Assembly (NCBI GenBank): GCA_029747015.1
Contig: JAKOGI010000004.1
Coordinates: forward strand, 2,114,501 to 2,178,500
From: Carnegiea gigantea
Lineage: Eukaryota > Streptophyta > Magnoliopsida > Caryophyllales > Cactaceae
DNA: 64,000 nt
Reading direction: 5' to 3'
Position numbers and translations under genes: made by a program. Shown piece by piece: positions 36,419 through 47,656 of the stretch; position 1 is the first letter of the stretch; each line of letters starts with the position of its first letter. Below the pieces are notes generated by a model that saw nothing but the letters and a program-made list of their open reading frames with translations, was not told the origin of the DNA and did no database searches.

Positions 36419-37803
36419 AAAAAATAGGCATCCTTCTTTTAAGAAATTTGTTTTTTTAAAAGGAATGGTTCTCAAAATTAAATTTTTTTTAACTTTCATG
36501 GATAATGAAATTTGCATTAGTTTTTTTTACCTTCCCTAAAAGGGAAATGAAAAGAAATATCTTATCACACATAATCAAGAATCTTGTCTTGCAAATAGTA
36601 TTAGATCAGGAAAGTTAGAAGTCTTTGAAGAAAATATACCCTAATTAAGTATCATCTTGAATACCTTGGAATATTATTAGCTCGTTCAGATATGGATAGG
36701 CAATTCCTACCAACACCGCCCAATTTCCCCAAAAAAAAAAAAAAAAAAACACCAGAGGATGTGGATAAATAAATAGCTAATTAATTATATCCAACTGAAT
36801 ATTCAAATTCAATGGGGTAGGAACTGACAACGTTTAGATAACTTTGCTGGATTTTGCCCTGTTCATGACATTATCTACTTATAGCAATCACAACTTTAGC
36901 TTTTGTTTTTGTATGTCCTTTTTTCTTTCTTCCATTGAGTTATGCCAACTAATTAATTAAGCAAGCAAAATCTCATAATTCGCGATAAATTCATGTTACG
37001 ATTTTCTTTTTTTAGGGTGGATTTTTGTTTAACCTATCTAATCGGTCAGCAAGGACCACAATAGAGCACAAATAAGATACAAGTTTTTATTGTTTTAATT
37101 CACATGTGTTAAATAGTTTAAAATTACAATTCATTGCTAGTTATAATGAATTATTGTTTAGTCTAAGGATTAATCAGCTACATCAAAGGATATTGCATAC
37201 GCTCTTACTCTTATTTTAATTAATGTGTCCGTAAAAAATGTACTTAGTAATTTAAATTATTCTTAATTGGACAATTCTATGGTTAATTACCCCCTCTTCT
37301 TTTTTCCACAATCCTCCCTCTATTATTAAGTTGCTATTATACTGTAAGGCAGCCATGACTCTAAGGATCTAACCTGATCAGAGTTTGGTGACATTTAAAA
37401 ATGGGCATCCTCATTTTACTATTTTTTTTTTTTGGTTTTTGAAATCAAAATGTCTTTTATTTGCAAGAATAATGAAACAAGTATACAATTTTTAAAAAAA
37501 TTTTTTTTACCTTAAAGAGGAATAATTTATCACATAATCACGAATATTATTTTACAAATAGTATCCTATAGTAAAGTTAGTTAGAAGTATTTGAAGAAAA
37601 TATGCCCCAAATTTCATCTTGAATACCTTGGAATATTACTAGCTAGTTAAGATATGGATAAGCAAAGCAGCTAGGCATTTAATTTGCAACTGAATATTCA
37701 AATAGATGAACAACAGTAATTCTCTGCCCAACAATTCACAACTTTAGCTTTTGATTGATTTGCATGCCCCCTTTCCTCCCTTTTTGATGGGAGGCCGGTG
37801 TAT
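36419..37803. repeat. Spacer block X3, near-identical copy of X1
   Basis: Collinear with 12237-13640, lacking the MITE and RTE insertions found in or beside X1. At its right end the match stops where L1 sequence begins (ccggtgta, then tattcaaaaagac). Confidence 0.85.
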
Positions 37804-39406
37804 ATATTCAAAAAGACTTCGACAAGCGCCGGACGTGACCCTACACCAGATTGAAACCTTGTGGTACCAAAAATCGAGAGCTGAACTAATTTGTGATGGA
37901 GACAGGAATACAAAGTTCTTCCACACTTTGATGATAATCAGGAGAAAATTCAACAGGATCGAAGGGCTTAAAAATTCAGAGGATGAATGGTGCCATGATC
38001 TAGAATAGGTGAAACAAATTGTAGTCAACCATTTCAGGAATCTATTTACTGAAAATGAAGTGATTGAACGGAGCTTGTTAGAGCTACCTGGTGCATTTCC
38101 TGTGCTCAACGAAGACAAAAAGAACCAGTTGCCGATGAATTTCGCCCCAAAGGAGGTACGTGAGGCATTGTTAGGTATGGGGCCTCTCAAAGCACCCGGC
38201 CCAGATGGATTTCATGCGCTATTCTTCCAAAGATACTGGAGTCTTGTTAAAGAGAATGTGTGTAATGCGGTGCTCCAAGTCCTAAAAGGTGGGCAGCTAC
38301 CAGAAGGGATGAACGACACCTTTATCACGTTAATCCCCAAAGTCCCTAATCTGGAGTTAGTTATGCAGTTTAGGCCAATCGGCCTCTGCAATGTCACATA
38401 TAAGTTGGTTACCAAGTGCCTGGTCAACATATTGAAACATGTCTTACCCATTCTCATTTCTCCACTGCAATCAAGCTTTGTCCCAGGACGACAAATTAGC
38501 AACAATATTATCATTATGCAAGAGATTCTACATTCTATGAGAAAGAAAATGGGATCCAAGGGTTGGATGGTGATCAAATTGGACTTAAAGAAAGCCTATG
38601 ACCACTTGCGTTGGAGTCTCATACATGACACTCTCTCCAAGATGGAGCTACCAGTGTGCACGCTAAATGTTTTGTGGAACGGTGAGCCAACGGAGAGGTT
38701 CCAACCTACGCGGGGTATACGACAGGGAGACCTTCTCTCCCCTTACTTATTTGTCGCCTGCATGGAAAGACTATCACAAATTATTGATGAAGAGTGCCTA
38801 AAGGGTAACTGGATACCCGTTCAAACTAGTAGACGAGGCCCGAAAATCTCTCATCTGCTATTTGCAGACGATGTCGTGCTCTGTGCTGAAGCATCCAGGG
38901 ACCAAGCCCACTATGTCAACACCATCTTTTCCAAGTTCTGTCTAGCATCAGGATAAAATATTAATTCCCAAAAATCAATGGTTTACTTCTCTCCCAATGT
39001 GAGTGAGATTAAAAGGAATGAAGTTTGCAATATATTGGGTGTGTCATCCATGGATAACCTTGGTAAATATTTAGGTGTCCCTACCCTTCATGGAAAGGTC
39101 AGCAAGGCTCCCTATCAAGAAGTGGTTTTAAGGGTTGATTACAGACTTGCCGGATGGAAGACAAGGTGTTTATCACTTGCGGGCTGTATAACCCTAATTC
39201 AAGCAGCAGTAACAGCTATCCCGACTTATACGCTGCAAACGGCGAGGTTCCCAAGGTCCGTTTGTGATGATCTAGATACGAAGGTCAGACGGTTCTTATG
39301 GGGGGGCACCTCGGCGGAGACTAAACCTCGTCTTATTTCTTGGGAGGTTGTGACTAAGGAAAAAGAGCATGGTGGGCTTGGCTTACGGAGTATGAGATAA
39401 TTTAAC
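37804..39406 (+). pseudogene. L1 ORF2 reverse transcriptase, first part
   Basis: Pieces 37804-38008, 38009-38956 and 38978-39400 are in one reading frame, separated by stops near 38006 and 38954. Motifs: DGDRNTKFFH, KAPGPDGFHALFFQ, FRPIGLCNVTYK, KLDLKKAYDHLRW, GIRQGDLLSPYLF and the catalytic box FADDVVL, then LGKYLGVPTLHGK, a motif downstream of RT in plant L1s. The endonuclease domain is absent. The frame is cut at about 39412 by the LTR element. Confidence 0.9.
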
Positions 39407-39416
39407 TCAGCCTACC

Positions 39417-39960
39417 TGCTAGGAAATAGAGCAGAGTAATAGCGGAAGCAATAGCATGAAACAGATATTCAGAAATAGTTATAGAGTGATAACAAGAACA
39501 AAAACAACGACACACAAGATTTACGTGGAAACCCAATGCGGGAAAAAACCACAGACGGCGACGAGCACCATCAATCCACTATATGAGCAGAAAGAGTACA
39601 AAACGATCACAATCACAACAAGTGATTTGATCCCACAGCAGAATTACAATCTCTCTTGTAATCTCTCTCAAAGTATCTCTACCTCCCAATATGTTTAGGT
39701 ATTCAGGGATTCAGGAGTGATCAAGTTAATTTTAGATCCTAAGCATGTCCCCTTTATATAGGGGGAGGAAGGTTAGGATGAGGAAACCCTAGCCACCACG
39801 ATATCTTGGTCACCAAACCTCATCTTTCCAAAAAGGAAAAAAATCTTCAACCCAAAATATGAAAATAATATAATTTCCATCATATAGAAGATCTCAAACA
39901 CACAATATGATCTTAGATTCCAAGTAACCGATAAAAGGGATTTGGGCCATAAACCCAACA
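39417..39960 (-). repeat. LTR 1 of compound copia-type element (3' LTR in element sense)
   Basis: 544 bp. Closely matches LTR 3, including the same tgcgggaaaaaaccacag segment. Confidence 0.88.
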
Positions 39961-40057
39961 ATCTCCACCTTGGACCAAAATCCAACACCATCTCTCGATC
40001 ATCGTCATCGCACCCTGAAGGGTGACGCCCCCCAAGGGACAATGCCCCGAAGGGTGT

Positions 40058-41401
40058 TCAAATGCTGTGAATGCGAACTAACTCCAAGCAATGCTTGAAC
40101 TTAGCTCTGGGAGATGACTTATATGAACCTTTCTTCATATAACCTGTCATAGTAGATGCCTGCAAGACATAGAGGCCTCCTTGCCTCAAAACCTTCAGTA
40201 GAATCCGACTACCCTTCGAGACCTTCAGAACTCCACCTTCAGCTGAATATTTGCACCCCTTGGATTCAAGGGTGCCTAAAGAGATGAGGTTACGCTTCAA
40301 GTCAGGAACATGACGAACATTCGATAAAGTCCTGACAACACCATCATGGGTCTTGATTTTAATAGTATCGATTCCAGTTACATTACATTGGGCATTATTG
40401 CCCATACGATCAACAGTTGAGTCAACTGGATCATATGTTAAAAACCAATCCTTGTGAGGACACATATGATAGGTACGCCCAGAATCAAGAATCCAATCAG
40501 AATCGTTCCCCCTTTCAGTAGAGGTAGCAAACAACACGTCACCATCAGAATCAGATTCAGCAAACGAAGTTTCGGCAGACTCATGAGAATTATCTTCTTC
40601 TTTCTCCCTCTTCTTTTACAGTTGCCAATAGTTAGCAACAATATGACCCAATTTATCACAGTAATTGCAGGTCTTACCAGTATGAGGATTTTTAGACTTA
40701 GAACGGTTCTTACTCCTATTACCGTTCCCCTTTTTAGTTGTTTTACCCCTTAGTACTAATCCCTAAGCAGAATCAGCATGAATGTCAAGATCAAACTTCT
40801 CCTTAGACAACAGATTTGACTTAACATCCTCAAATGATATAGCATTAAAATTACTATATAGCATAATCTCCTTAAAGTGTTTATAAGAAGGGGGTAATGA
40901 CACAAGCAGCAAAATGGCCTCATCCTCATCCTCAATTTTCACATCCAAACTCTCTAAATCAATAAGAATAGAGTTAAACTCATTCAAATGTTTTTGAACA
41001 GGGGTACCTTCAGCCATACAGAAGATATACAACCTTTCCTTCAAACGGATCTTGTTGGCAAGACTCTTCGTCATGTAGAGTTCCTTCAGCCGAATCCAAA
41101 GATGCACCGCAATTGTCTTATAAAGCACCATTCGCAAGACATATGGTGCTAAGCACAACTGTATGGCAGAAAGTGCATTCAACTCCAATTCTTCCCATTC
41201 ATCGTCTGTCAGCGATCCACGTCTCTTTTCCTGGTCTGCTGCCCATTGTTCTTCAGTCATCTTTTCGGATTTCATGTGAGGTCCTTGCAGAACCTCCCAA
41301 AACCCATGCTGGATGAGAACTGCTCTCATCTGCACCTTCCAGAGATTAAAACTAATCTCCCCATCAAATTTCTGAATATCAACTTTCATAATTGAAGACA
41401 T
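40058..41401 (-). pseudogene. Copia-type gag-protease, internal region 1, broken
   Basis: Starts at 41401 (MSSIMKVDIQKFDG). The gag portion 40763-41401 has NLWKVQMRAVL, LANKIRLKERLY and SLPPSYKHFKE, typical of copia gag. A stop near 40762 and a disrupted knuckle region (40600-40760) interrupt it. The protease portion 40058-40537 contains DWILDSG (active-site DSG) and continues to YVLQASTMTG. Integrase and RT are missing. It is about 90% identical to internal region 2. Confidence 0.85.
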
Positions 41402-41426
41402 CCTAAACCAAAGCTCTGATACCACT

Positions 41427-41961
41427 TGTTAGGAATTAGAACAAGCTAATAGCAGAAGTAATAGGATGAAACAGATATTCAGAAATAGTTAAAGAGTGAT
41501 AATAAGAACAAAGAAAACAACGACACACAAGATTTACATAGAAACCCAATGCCCAAAAAAAACCACGAACGGCAATGAGCACAATCAATCCACTATATGA
41601 GCAGGAAGAGTACAAAATGGTCACAATCACAACAAGTGATTTGATCTCACAGCAGAATTACAATCTCTCTTGTAATCTCTCTCAAAGTATCTCTACAATG
41701 TGTTTAGGGATTCAGGAATGATGGAGTTAATTTTAGATCCTAGGTATGTCCTCTTTATATAGGGGCAGAAAGACTAGGATGAGAAAACCCTAGCCACCAT
41801 GGTATCTTGGTTACCAAACCTCATCTTTCCAAAAAGAAAAAAAATCTTCAACCCAAAATATGAAAATAATATAATTTCCATAATATAGAAGATCTCAAAC
41901 ACACAATATGATCTTAGATTCCAAGTAGCCGGTAAAAGTGATTTGGGCCATAAACCTAACA
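41427..41961 (-). repeat. LTR 2 (middle) of compound copia-type element
   Basis: 535 bp. Differs from LTRs 1 and 3 at many positions, for example gaattagaacaagc in place of gaaatagagcagag. Confidence 0.88.
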
Positions 41962-42182
41962 ATCGCCACCTTGGACCAAAATCCAACACTGCTCTCTGAC
42001 TCCGTCATCGCACCCTGAAGGGTGACGCCCCTTCCAAGGGGCAATGCCCCGAAGGGCGCTCAAATACTGCGAATACCAACTAAGTCCAAGCAATGCTTGA
42101 ACTTAGCTCTGGGAGATGACTTATATGAACCTTTGTTCATATAACCTGACATAGTAGATGCCTGCAAGACATAGAGGCCTCC

Positions 42183-43397
42183 TTACCTCAAACCCTTCAG
42201 TAGAATCCGACTGCCCTTCGAGACCTTCAGAACTCCACCTTCAGCTGAATATTTACACCCCTTGGATTCAAGGGTGCCCAAAGAGATGAGGTTATACTTC
42301 AAGTCAGGAACGTGACGAACATTCGATAAAGTCCTGACAACACCATCATGGGTCTTGATTTTAACAGTATCGATTCCAGTTACATTACATTGGGCATTAT
42401 TGCCCATGTGAACAACAGTTGAGTCAACTGGATCATATGTTAAAAACCTATCCTTGTGAGGACACATATGATAGGTACACCCAGAATCAAGAATCCAATC
42501 AGAATCGCTCCCCCTTTCAGTAGAGGTAGCGAACAACACGTCACCATCAGAATCAGATTCAGCAAACGAAGTTTCAGCAGACTCATGAGAATTATCTTCT
42601 TCTTTCTCCCTCTTCTTTTGCAGTTTCCAACAGTTAGCAACAATATGACCCAATTTATCACAGTAATTGCAGGTCTTACCATCATGAGGATTTTTAGACT
42701 TAGAACGGTTCTTATTACCATTCCCCTTTTTAGTTGTTTTACCCCTTACTACTAATCCCTCAGCAGAATCAGCATGAATGTCAAGATCAAGCTTCTCCTT
42801 AGACAACAGGTTTGACTTAACATCCTCAAACGATATAGTATTAGAATTACTATATAGCATAATCTCCTTAAAGTGTTTATAAGAAGGGGGTAACGACACA
42901 ATAAGCAAAATAGTCTTATCCTCATCCTCAACTTTCACATTCAGACTCTCCAAATCAACAAGAATGGAGTTAAACTCATTCAAATGCTTTTGGACAGAGG
43001 TACCTTCAGCCATACGAAAGGTATACAACCTTTCCTTCAAACGGATCTTGTTGGCGAGACTCTTCGTCATGTAGAGTTCCTCCAGCCGAGCCCAAAGATC
43101 TACCGCAGTTGTCTTATCAAGCACCTCTCGCAAGACATGTGGTGCCAAGCACAACTGTATGGTTGAAACCGCTTTCAGCTCCAGTTCCTCCCATTCGTCC
43201 TCCGTCAACGACCCACGTCTCTTCTTCACATCTTCAGCCCACTGTTCTTCTGTCATCTTCTTAGGTTTCACGTGAGGTCCCTTCAGAACCTTCCACAACC
43301 TGTGCTGAATGAGAACTGCTCTCATCTGCACCTTCCAGAGATTAAAACTAATCTCCCCATCAAATTTCTGAATATCAACTTTCATAATTGAAGACAT
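42183..43397 (-). pseudogene. Copia-type gag-protease, internal region 2 (404-codon ORF)
   Basis: One open frame from MSSIMKVDIQKFDG through copia gag (LWARLEELYMTKS, SLPPSYKHFKE), a CCHC knuckle (CNYCDKLGHIVANC) and the protease active site DWILDSGCTYH. It ends at a TAA near 42183, where internal region 1 has a glutamine codon (LRQGG). Beyond the stop the frame would continue only to about 42080. Integrase, RT and RNase H are absent, so movement would need enzymes from elsewhere. The gag ORF itself is intact and might still be translated. Confidence 0.85.
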
Positions 43398-43422
43398 CCT
43401 AAACCAAAGCTCTGATACTACT

Positions 43423-43964
43423 TGTTAGGAAATAGAGCAGAGTAATAGCGGAAGCAATAGCATGAAACAGATATTCAAAAATAGTTATAGAGTGATAACA
43501 AGAACAAAAACAACGACACACAAGATTTACGTGGAAACCCAATGCGGGAAAAAACCACAGACGGCGACGAGCACCATCAATCCACTATATGAGCAGAAAG
43601 AGTACAAAACGATCACAATCACAACAAGTGATTTGATCCCACAGCAGAATTACAATCTCTCTTGTAATCTCTCTCAAAGTATCTCTACCTCTCAATGTGT
43701 TTAGGTATTCAGGGATTCAGGAGTGATCAAGTTAATTTTAGATCCTAAGCATGTCCCCTTTATATTGGGGCAGGAAGGCTAGGATGAGGAAACCCTAGCC
43801 ACCACGGTATCTTGGTCATCAAACCTCATCTTTGCAAAAAGGAAAAAAATCTTTAACCCAAAATATGAAAATAATATAATTTCGATAATAGAAGATCTCA
43901 AACACACAATATGATCTTAGATTCCAAGTAGCCGGTAAAAGGGATTTAGGCCATAAACCCAACA
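43423..43964 (-). repeat. LTR 3 of compound copia-type element (5' LTR in element sense)
   Basis: 542 bp. The primer site complement GCTCTGATACTA is at 43409-43420, two bases away. Confidence 0.88.
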
Positions 43965-43969
43965 CTACC

Positions 43970-44830
43970 TAATGAAACTTGGTTGGAGACTACTCATGGA
44001 ACCCTCGGCTTCATGGGTTTGAGTGCTCAAAGGAAAATATGGAAAAGGGGGAGGTTCAGAATCCCCTATTTCTACTTGAAGTAAATCTAATACATGGCGT
44101 GGCATATTGGAGACCCGTGAACTACTAAAGAAGGGCATGGGCTACATAGCGGGAGATGGACGACACACCAAATTCTGGCTTCACAAATGGGTGGATGGGA
44201 AATTGCTATTATTTCATGCAATTAGAGAGGTCCCAAAGGACCAGTTAAGCAACTCAGTGAGAGACTATTGGTACCTTGATATTGGATGGGAATGGGACAA
44301 GCTATCAGATTATCTACCGGAGGTTATCCTCAAGCACATCGCATCATTTGAATTAGTGGATTACAAACACTTCGGGCAACTTCAATATCAAATCAGCCTA
44401 TCTATAATTCACAATGAGCAAAATTCGATGTCCAATCCAATGTGGAGGTGGATGTGGCGCTTTAAGATTCCACAATGAATTAGGACGTTTACATGGCTAC
44501 TACTCCACGGTAAACTGCTTACCAACGCCACCCGGTTCCGAAGACACATGACCACGAACCGCATTGTGAAGAGTGTCTTACTGTCATCAAGGACAACGAG
44601 CACGTTCTGAGTCAATGCCCCAGAGAAGTTGAAGTGTGCACCTATCTTAAAAATTATAGACTGGATTTTAAGCAAGATGCATTGAGTTCCACAGAGTGGT
44701 TCTTCTATAATATGCGAGGAGACCATGGGGACGTTTATTACACTACCAAATTTCTCCTAACCCTATGGTACTTGTGGAAGTGGAGATGTTCTGCTTGCTT
44801 TAAGGCAAGGGAAGCCCACCCCTCCTTTTC
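43970..44830 (+). pseudogene. L1 ORF2, part after the insertion
   Basis: Continues from 39416: LNSAY joins MKLGW across the insertion. Visible parts include GDGRHTKFWLHKW, MWRWMWRFKIPQ (the region before the zf-RVT domain) and LWYLWKWRCSACF. Several stops occur. It stops before the RNase H domain that the other L1 in this window (57-63 kb) still has. Confidence 0.8.
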
Positions 44831-44874
44831 AAAAAAAAAAAAACCCATAAAATTCTTTGTCTCCTCTTTATGTG

Positions 44875-44931
44875 TATATAAACTCTTGGACTAACCAGAA
44901 TCATCCCACTACTTTCCTTAGGATATATAAA
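44875..44931 (+). promoter_or_regulatory. Double TATA region of small gene C
   Basis: TATATAAA at 44875-44882 and 44924-44931, in the same arrangement as upstream of gene B. The A-tract at the end of the L1 fragment is about 32 bp before the first box. Confidence 0.5.
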
Positions 44932-44987
44932 GCCTTCAAAAGCTTTTACAAATTAAAGATCATTGCGATCGATCTTCGAGCAATTTC

Positions 44988-45290
44988 ATGGAAGAACTAG
45001 CCAATCATTCCCATGAACGCGACGTTGATCACAACATCAGTGGGTCATTTGATAGTTATCAGGATGGCAATAGATTGAATATGGATCCGACGATGATTAA
45101 TAACACAAAGGTGACTCCTAAGGAAACATTAGTAGGGAAAAATTCACCTAGTAGTGGAGTAACGAGAAGTGAGGTGAATACAACAAAAGTATCCAACAGC
45201 ACTGGAAGAGCAGATATGAAGATCAACAATTTCCAAGCCAACAATATGGGGCAGCGGGTTTCTCTATCTTATTGTCATTCTATTCTGTGA
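44988..45290 (+). CDS. Small protein, family copy C (100 aa), CaaX cysteine lost
   Basis: Single-exon ORF of 100 residues starting MEELANHSHERD, closest to copy B (shared SYQDGN, MINNTKV, VSNSTGRA and QANN). It ends SLSYCHSIL: the fourth residue from the end is His, so the CaaX motif of copies A and B is gone, and the cysteine cluster is reduced to one. The AAGGTGAGT donor-like phrase in A and B reads aaggtgact here. Upstream sequence beyond the double TATA box has been replaced by L1 sequence. The frame remains open, so it may be expressed, but the changed tail and promoter suggest altered function or early decay. Function unknown. Confidence 0.52.
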   Translation: MEELANHSHERDVDHNISGSFDSYQDGNRLNMDPTMINNTKVTPKETLVGKNSPSSGVTRSEVNTTKVSNSTGRADMKINNFQANNMGQRVSLSYCHSIL

Positions 45291-46170
45291 AATTGACTCC
45301 AGTGGAGATCGATGTTATGATTTATGCTTGCATGCATGTGTCATCGGATTATGGGTATCAATTAGTTTTATTGGTACAGGTTTTATAAGCTGCTATCAGA
45401 TATTTGAATTTGAGTCCTGCCTATATCTATTTTTGCATCTCATTTCCACGCATACACACACAAAAAAAGAAAAAAAGATCTTGTTTGAAAATAGTTTTTT
45501 GGCTTTTTTGTAGTGTTTAAAAACACTATGAATTGAGTTCTTATTGTAGCTGCTTAATTTGGTAAAGTGTTCTCTAATATTCCATTTGATGTCTTGGATT
45601 GAGATTTCTAAAATTTGATAATTAATTATCAACACCTTAGAAAATGTAAATATGAAGCAAACTCAATTCTCAATCCATATTTTTTTTTTCTTTATGAATT
45701 TTTTTAATCGCAAATCATGCACATTTATCTCTAGCTACCCTGCACCGATTCTAAGAAGATAAGCATATGGCTTGTATTATTTTAATAAAAGTTATTATTT
45801 AGGATTCATTGTTGCAACTGGTACAATTTGTAAAATATTTGAGAGTTGTTATCAATTATTTAGGTTCAAAATTACAAAATAATTATTCTATTTTTTTAGC
45901 AATTTTTCTTTTTTATAAAAAACTTGGATATGTATAAAATAAGCCGATTGAAGAGCTCCACTTGCGCATGTTGATGTTTCATTCGCACAAGGCATGAGGG
46001 GACTAAAGTAGTAAGGGAAAAAGTTCTAAATACATCCCTTATGATTCCAACTTAAGTATAGAAGTTGAGCTTATTCCCAATAGGCCATCTCTATGATGCA
46101 TATTTATGGAATATTTCATAGTTGGAAATAGTTAAGCATTTTCGTGGTTAAAAATGATAAATGTTTTATT
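45291..46170. other. Intergenic DNA downstream of gene C
   Basis: No gene. 45300-45900 is collinear with sequence downstream of gene B, first at 24125-24446 and then at 36142-36380, without the CACTA element. This is the empty site for that element. Confidence 0.6.
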
Positions 46171-46175
46171 ATAAA

Positions 46176-46644
46176 TGATTTCGGAGAATTCTTCTGAGGT
46201 ACTGCTAATGATGATGTGGGATGAAGGAATGGGTTTATCTGACAGCTTGGCGCACAACACCTGACATTCTCTTCCCCAAGTGGCCTAACCTACAAAAAGG
46301 GTACCTTGGGTTGTGGACCCGGGAAAGCCTCTCCTACGGTCAAGTCAGCCCATGGTCTAAGTAAAAGGTCAAAAGAAAGAGAGAATGCAGTATGAGTTCA
46401 GTGTGTCTGCGTGCTAATCCCTTTTCCGATGAGGGTAGGTAACTATTTATAGTCCCTTCGGCAAAAGTGATAGAACAATAATCTTACCTGGAGCACCCCA
46501 GGTGGGCCGTCGGTCTCAGCCTGGATGGGCCCTAAGGGGAGCTCCTAGGGTTGTGTCTTAGGGCCCATTATCCAGGGTATGGGCCCTGTTCATTGATCTA
46601 GCTTGGATGGGCCCGCTCAGGAGAAATCAGATTTTTCCCAATCA
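46176..46644 (-). repeat. 3' LTR (element sense) of the Tat-type element
   Basis: 469 bp, TGATT...AATCA. A purine-rich tract (complement of cttagcccctcac) adjoins it at 46645-46657. Confidence 0.88.
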
Positions 46645-46842
46645 CTTAGCCCCTCACATCTTACCTGCATGTTAAGCCAGGCGAGTAGGCAGGTAGAATG
46701 TGGAGAACTGTCTGTAGTCTGCATGGATCCCGGGGTCTTTGGAAATTGGGCCCATGCAACGGACGACCCTGTGGCCACCGACCATAAGTGGGCAAGTTTC
46801 GAGACTTGAACAGCGGTTTTAGGAAACTACCTTCTTTGCAAG

Positions 46843-47505
46843 TATAAAAGGCATTTGTTGAGGATGGGATGCCCCATTCTTCATTTTTTCGTAACAATCG
46901 TTATCTGACGTTCCTTCTATGGCTTTCCCACGCTCCCTCAGTACTAAGGAGATGGCTGAGTACGTTGTCCGCCACTTTGCTTGGGACCAGCGTGGGACTG
47001 CATTTCCTTCGTCGCCTCTCCCGAAAGACTTTCAGGCCTTATGCCCAAGCTAAGAGCTGGCTGTGGAGGAGGCTGCCGAGGACTATGAACTCCCATAGCT
47101 ACCCCAGGCAATCTTTTATGCAATGCTTCTGAATGAGGCCGAAAAGCTCGGGGTCTTGCATGGATGAGCGCTTCGGACGTTGGAGTTAGCCCTCACTGAG
47201 CTGCATTAGAGCACCTTTGAATCGTGGGTGTGGCTGTACGGTGATCGGATTTTCAAAGCCCGGTTCCGGATGAAGGCGGCACTAGAGGAGAGTTCAGGGG
47301 CCGGCTCACAGGAAGAGGACTCGGAGGTGGAGGTGGAGCCGGAAGGTAAGGGCTCGGCTTGTGAGGGGGCGACCTCCCCTTCCGACGATGACAAACAGGG
47401 GTGAGGCCTTTGAGCCCCTGAACATGCGGCCTCTACCCCCCAGCTTTTTCTCTTTTTTCTTTTTCCTTCTTTTTTTTTGGTATCGCCTATAGTGATAGTA
47501 ATAAA
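46843..47505 (+). pseudogene. Antisense ORF unit 1 in the Tat 3' region
   Basis: TATAAAAG at 46843-46850, ATG at 46919 (MAFPRSLSTKEMAEYV), then a frame containing QAIFYAMLLNEAEKLGVLHG (near 47104-47163) and an acidic tail (EEDSEVEVEPEG), AATAAA at 47500-47505. Stops interrupt it (after about 44 codons, and in the LGVLHG and ALTELH regions). It reads against the retrotransposon's own genes. It is homologous to units 2-4. No known domain is recognised. Confidence 0.6.
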
Positions 47506-47656
47506 AAGGCCACGCTTTCATGTCTACTCAAATAGTCATTACTCCATTTGTATTGGTCTAAATATATGCTGAATAGATGGCCACGTGGCTGAAATGAGTT
47601 GGCTATTAGTCCCCTAGGAGTATCTCCCTGTCTCCCAACTCTCCCTATGCCCCCTC

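Larger units (their letters stand above)
39417..43964 (-). mobile_element. Compound copia-type element: LTR-internal-LTR-internal-LTR
   Basis: Three LTRs (39417-39960, 41427-41961, 43423-43964; TGTTAGG or TGCTAGG to CCAACA or CTAACA) enclose two internal regions of about 1.46 kb, both coding on the minus strand. Target duplication CTACC at 39412-39416 and 43965-43969. Each internal region has a primer site next to the LTR on its right (41413-41424 and 43409-43420, complement of TGGTATCAGAGC or a variant). The internals hold only gag, zinc knuckle and the protease start, so each half resembles a non-autonomous gag-bearing element. The outer LTRs are almost identical; the middle one differs more. 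Confidence 0.88.
37807..44843 (+). mobile_element. L1-type LINE fragment, split by a copia-type insertion
   Basis: RT-coding sequence from 37807 to 39416 resumes at 43970 after the LTR element. The 5' part (ORF1, endonuclease) is missing. The right limit is set at the A-tract 44831-44843. Beyond it starts sequence shared with the upstream region of gene B (cccataaaattct). No target duplication was found. The A-tract may be host sequence, because gene B has a shorter A-run at the same place. Confidence 0.8.

Noticed and set aside
37790..37810. Target duplication for the L1 at 37.8 kb
   Set aside because: The left flank (ccggtgta) has no copy beyond 44843; a deletion is more likely.
40010..40060. 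Hairpin accctgaagggt / gccccgaaggg as a regulatory RNA
   Set aside because: Simple repetition of ccctgaaggg-type words in the copia-type internal region, repeated at 42010-42060; no independent support.
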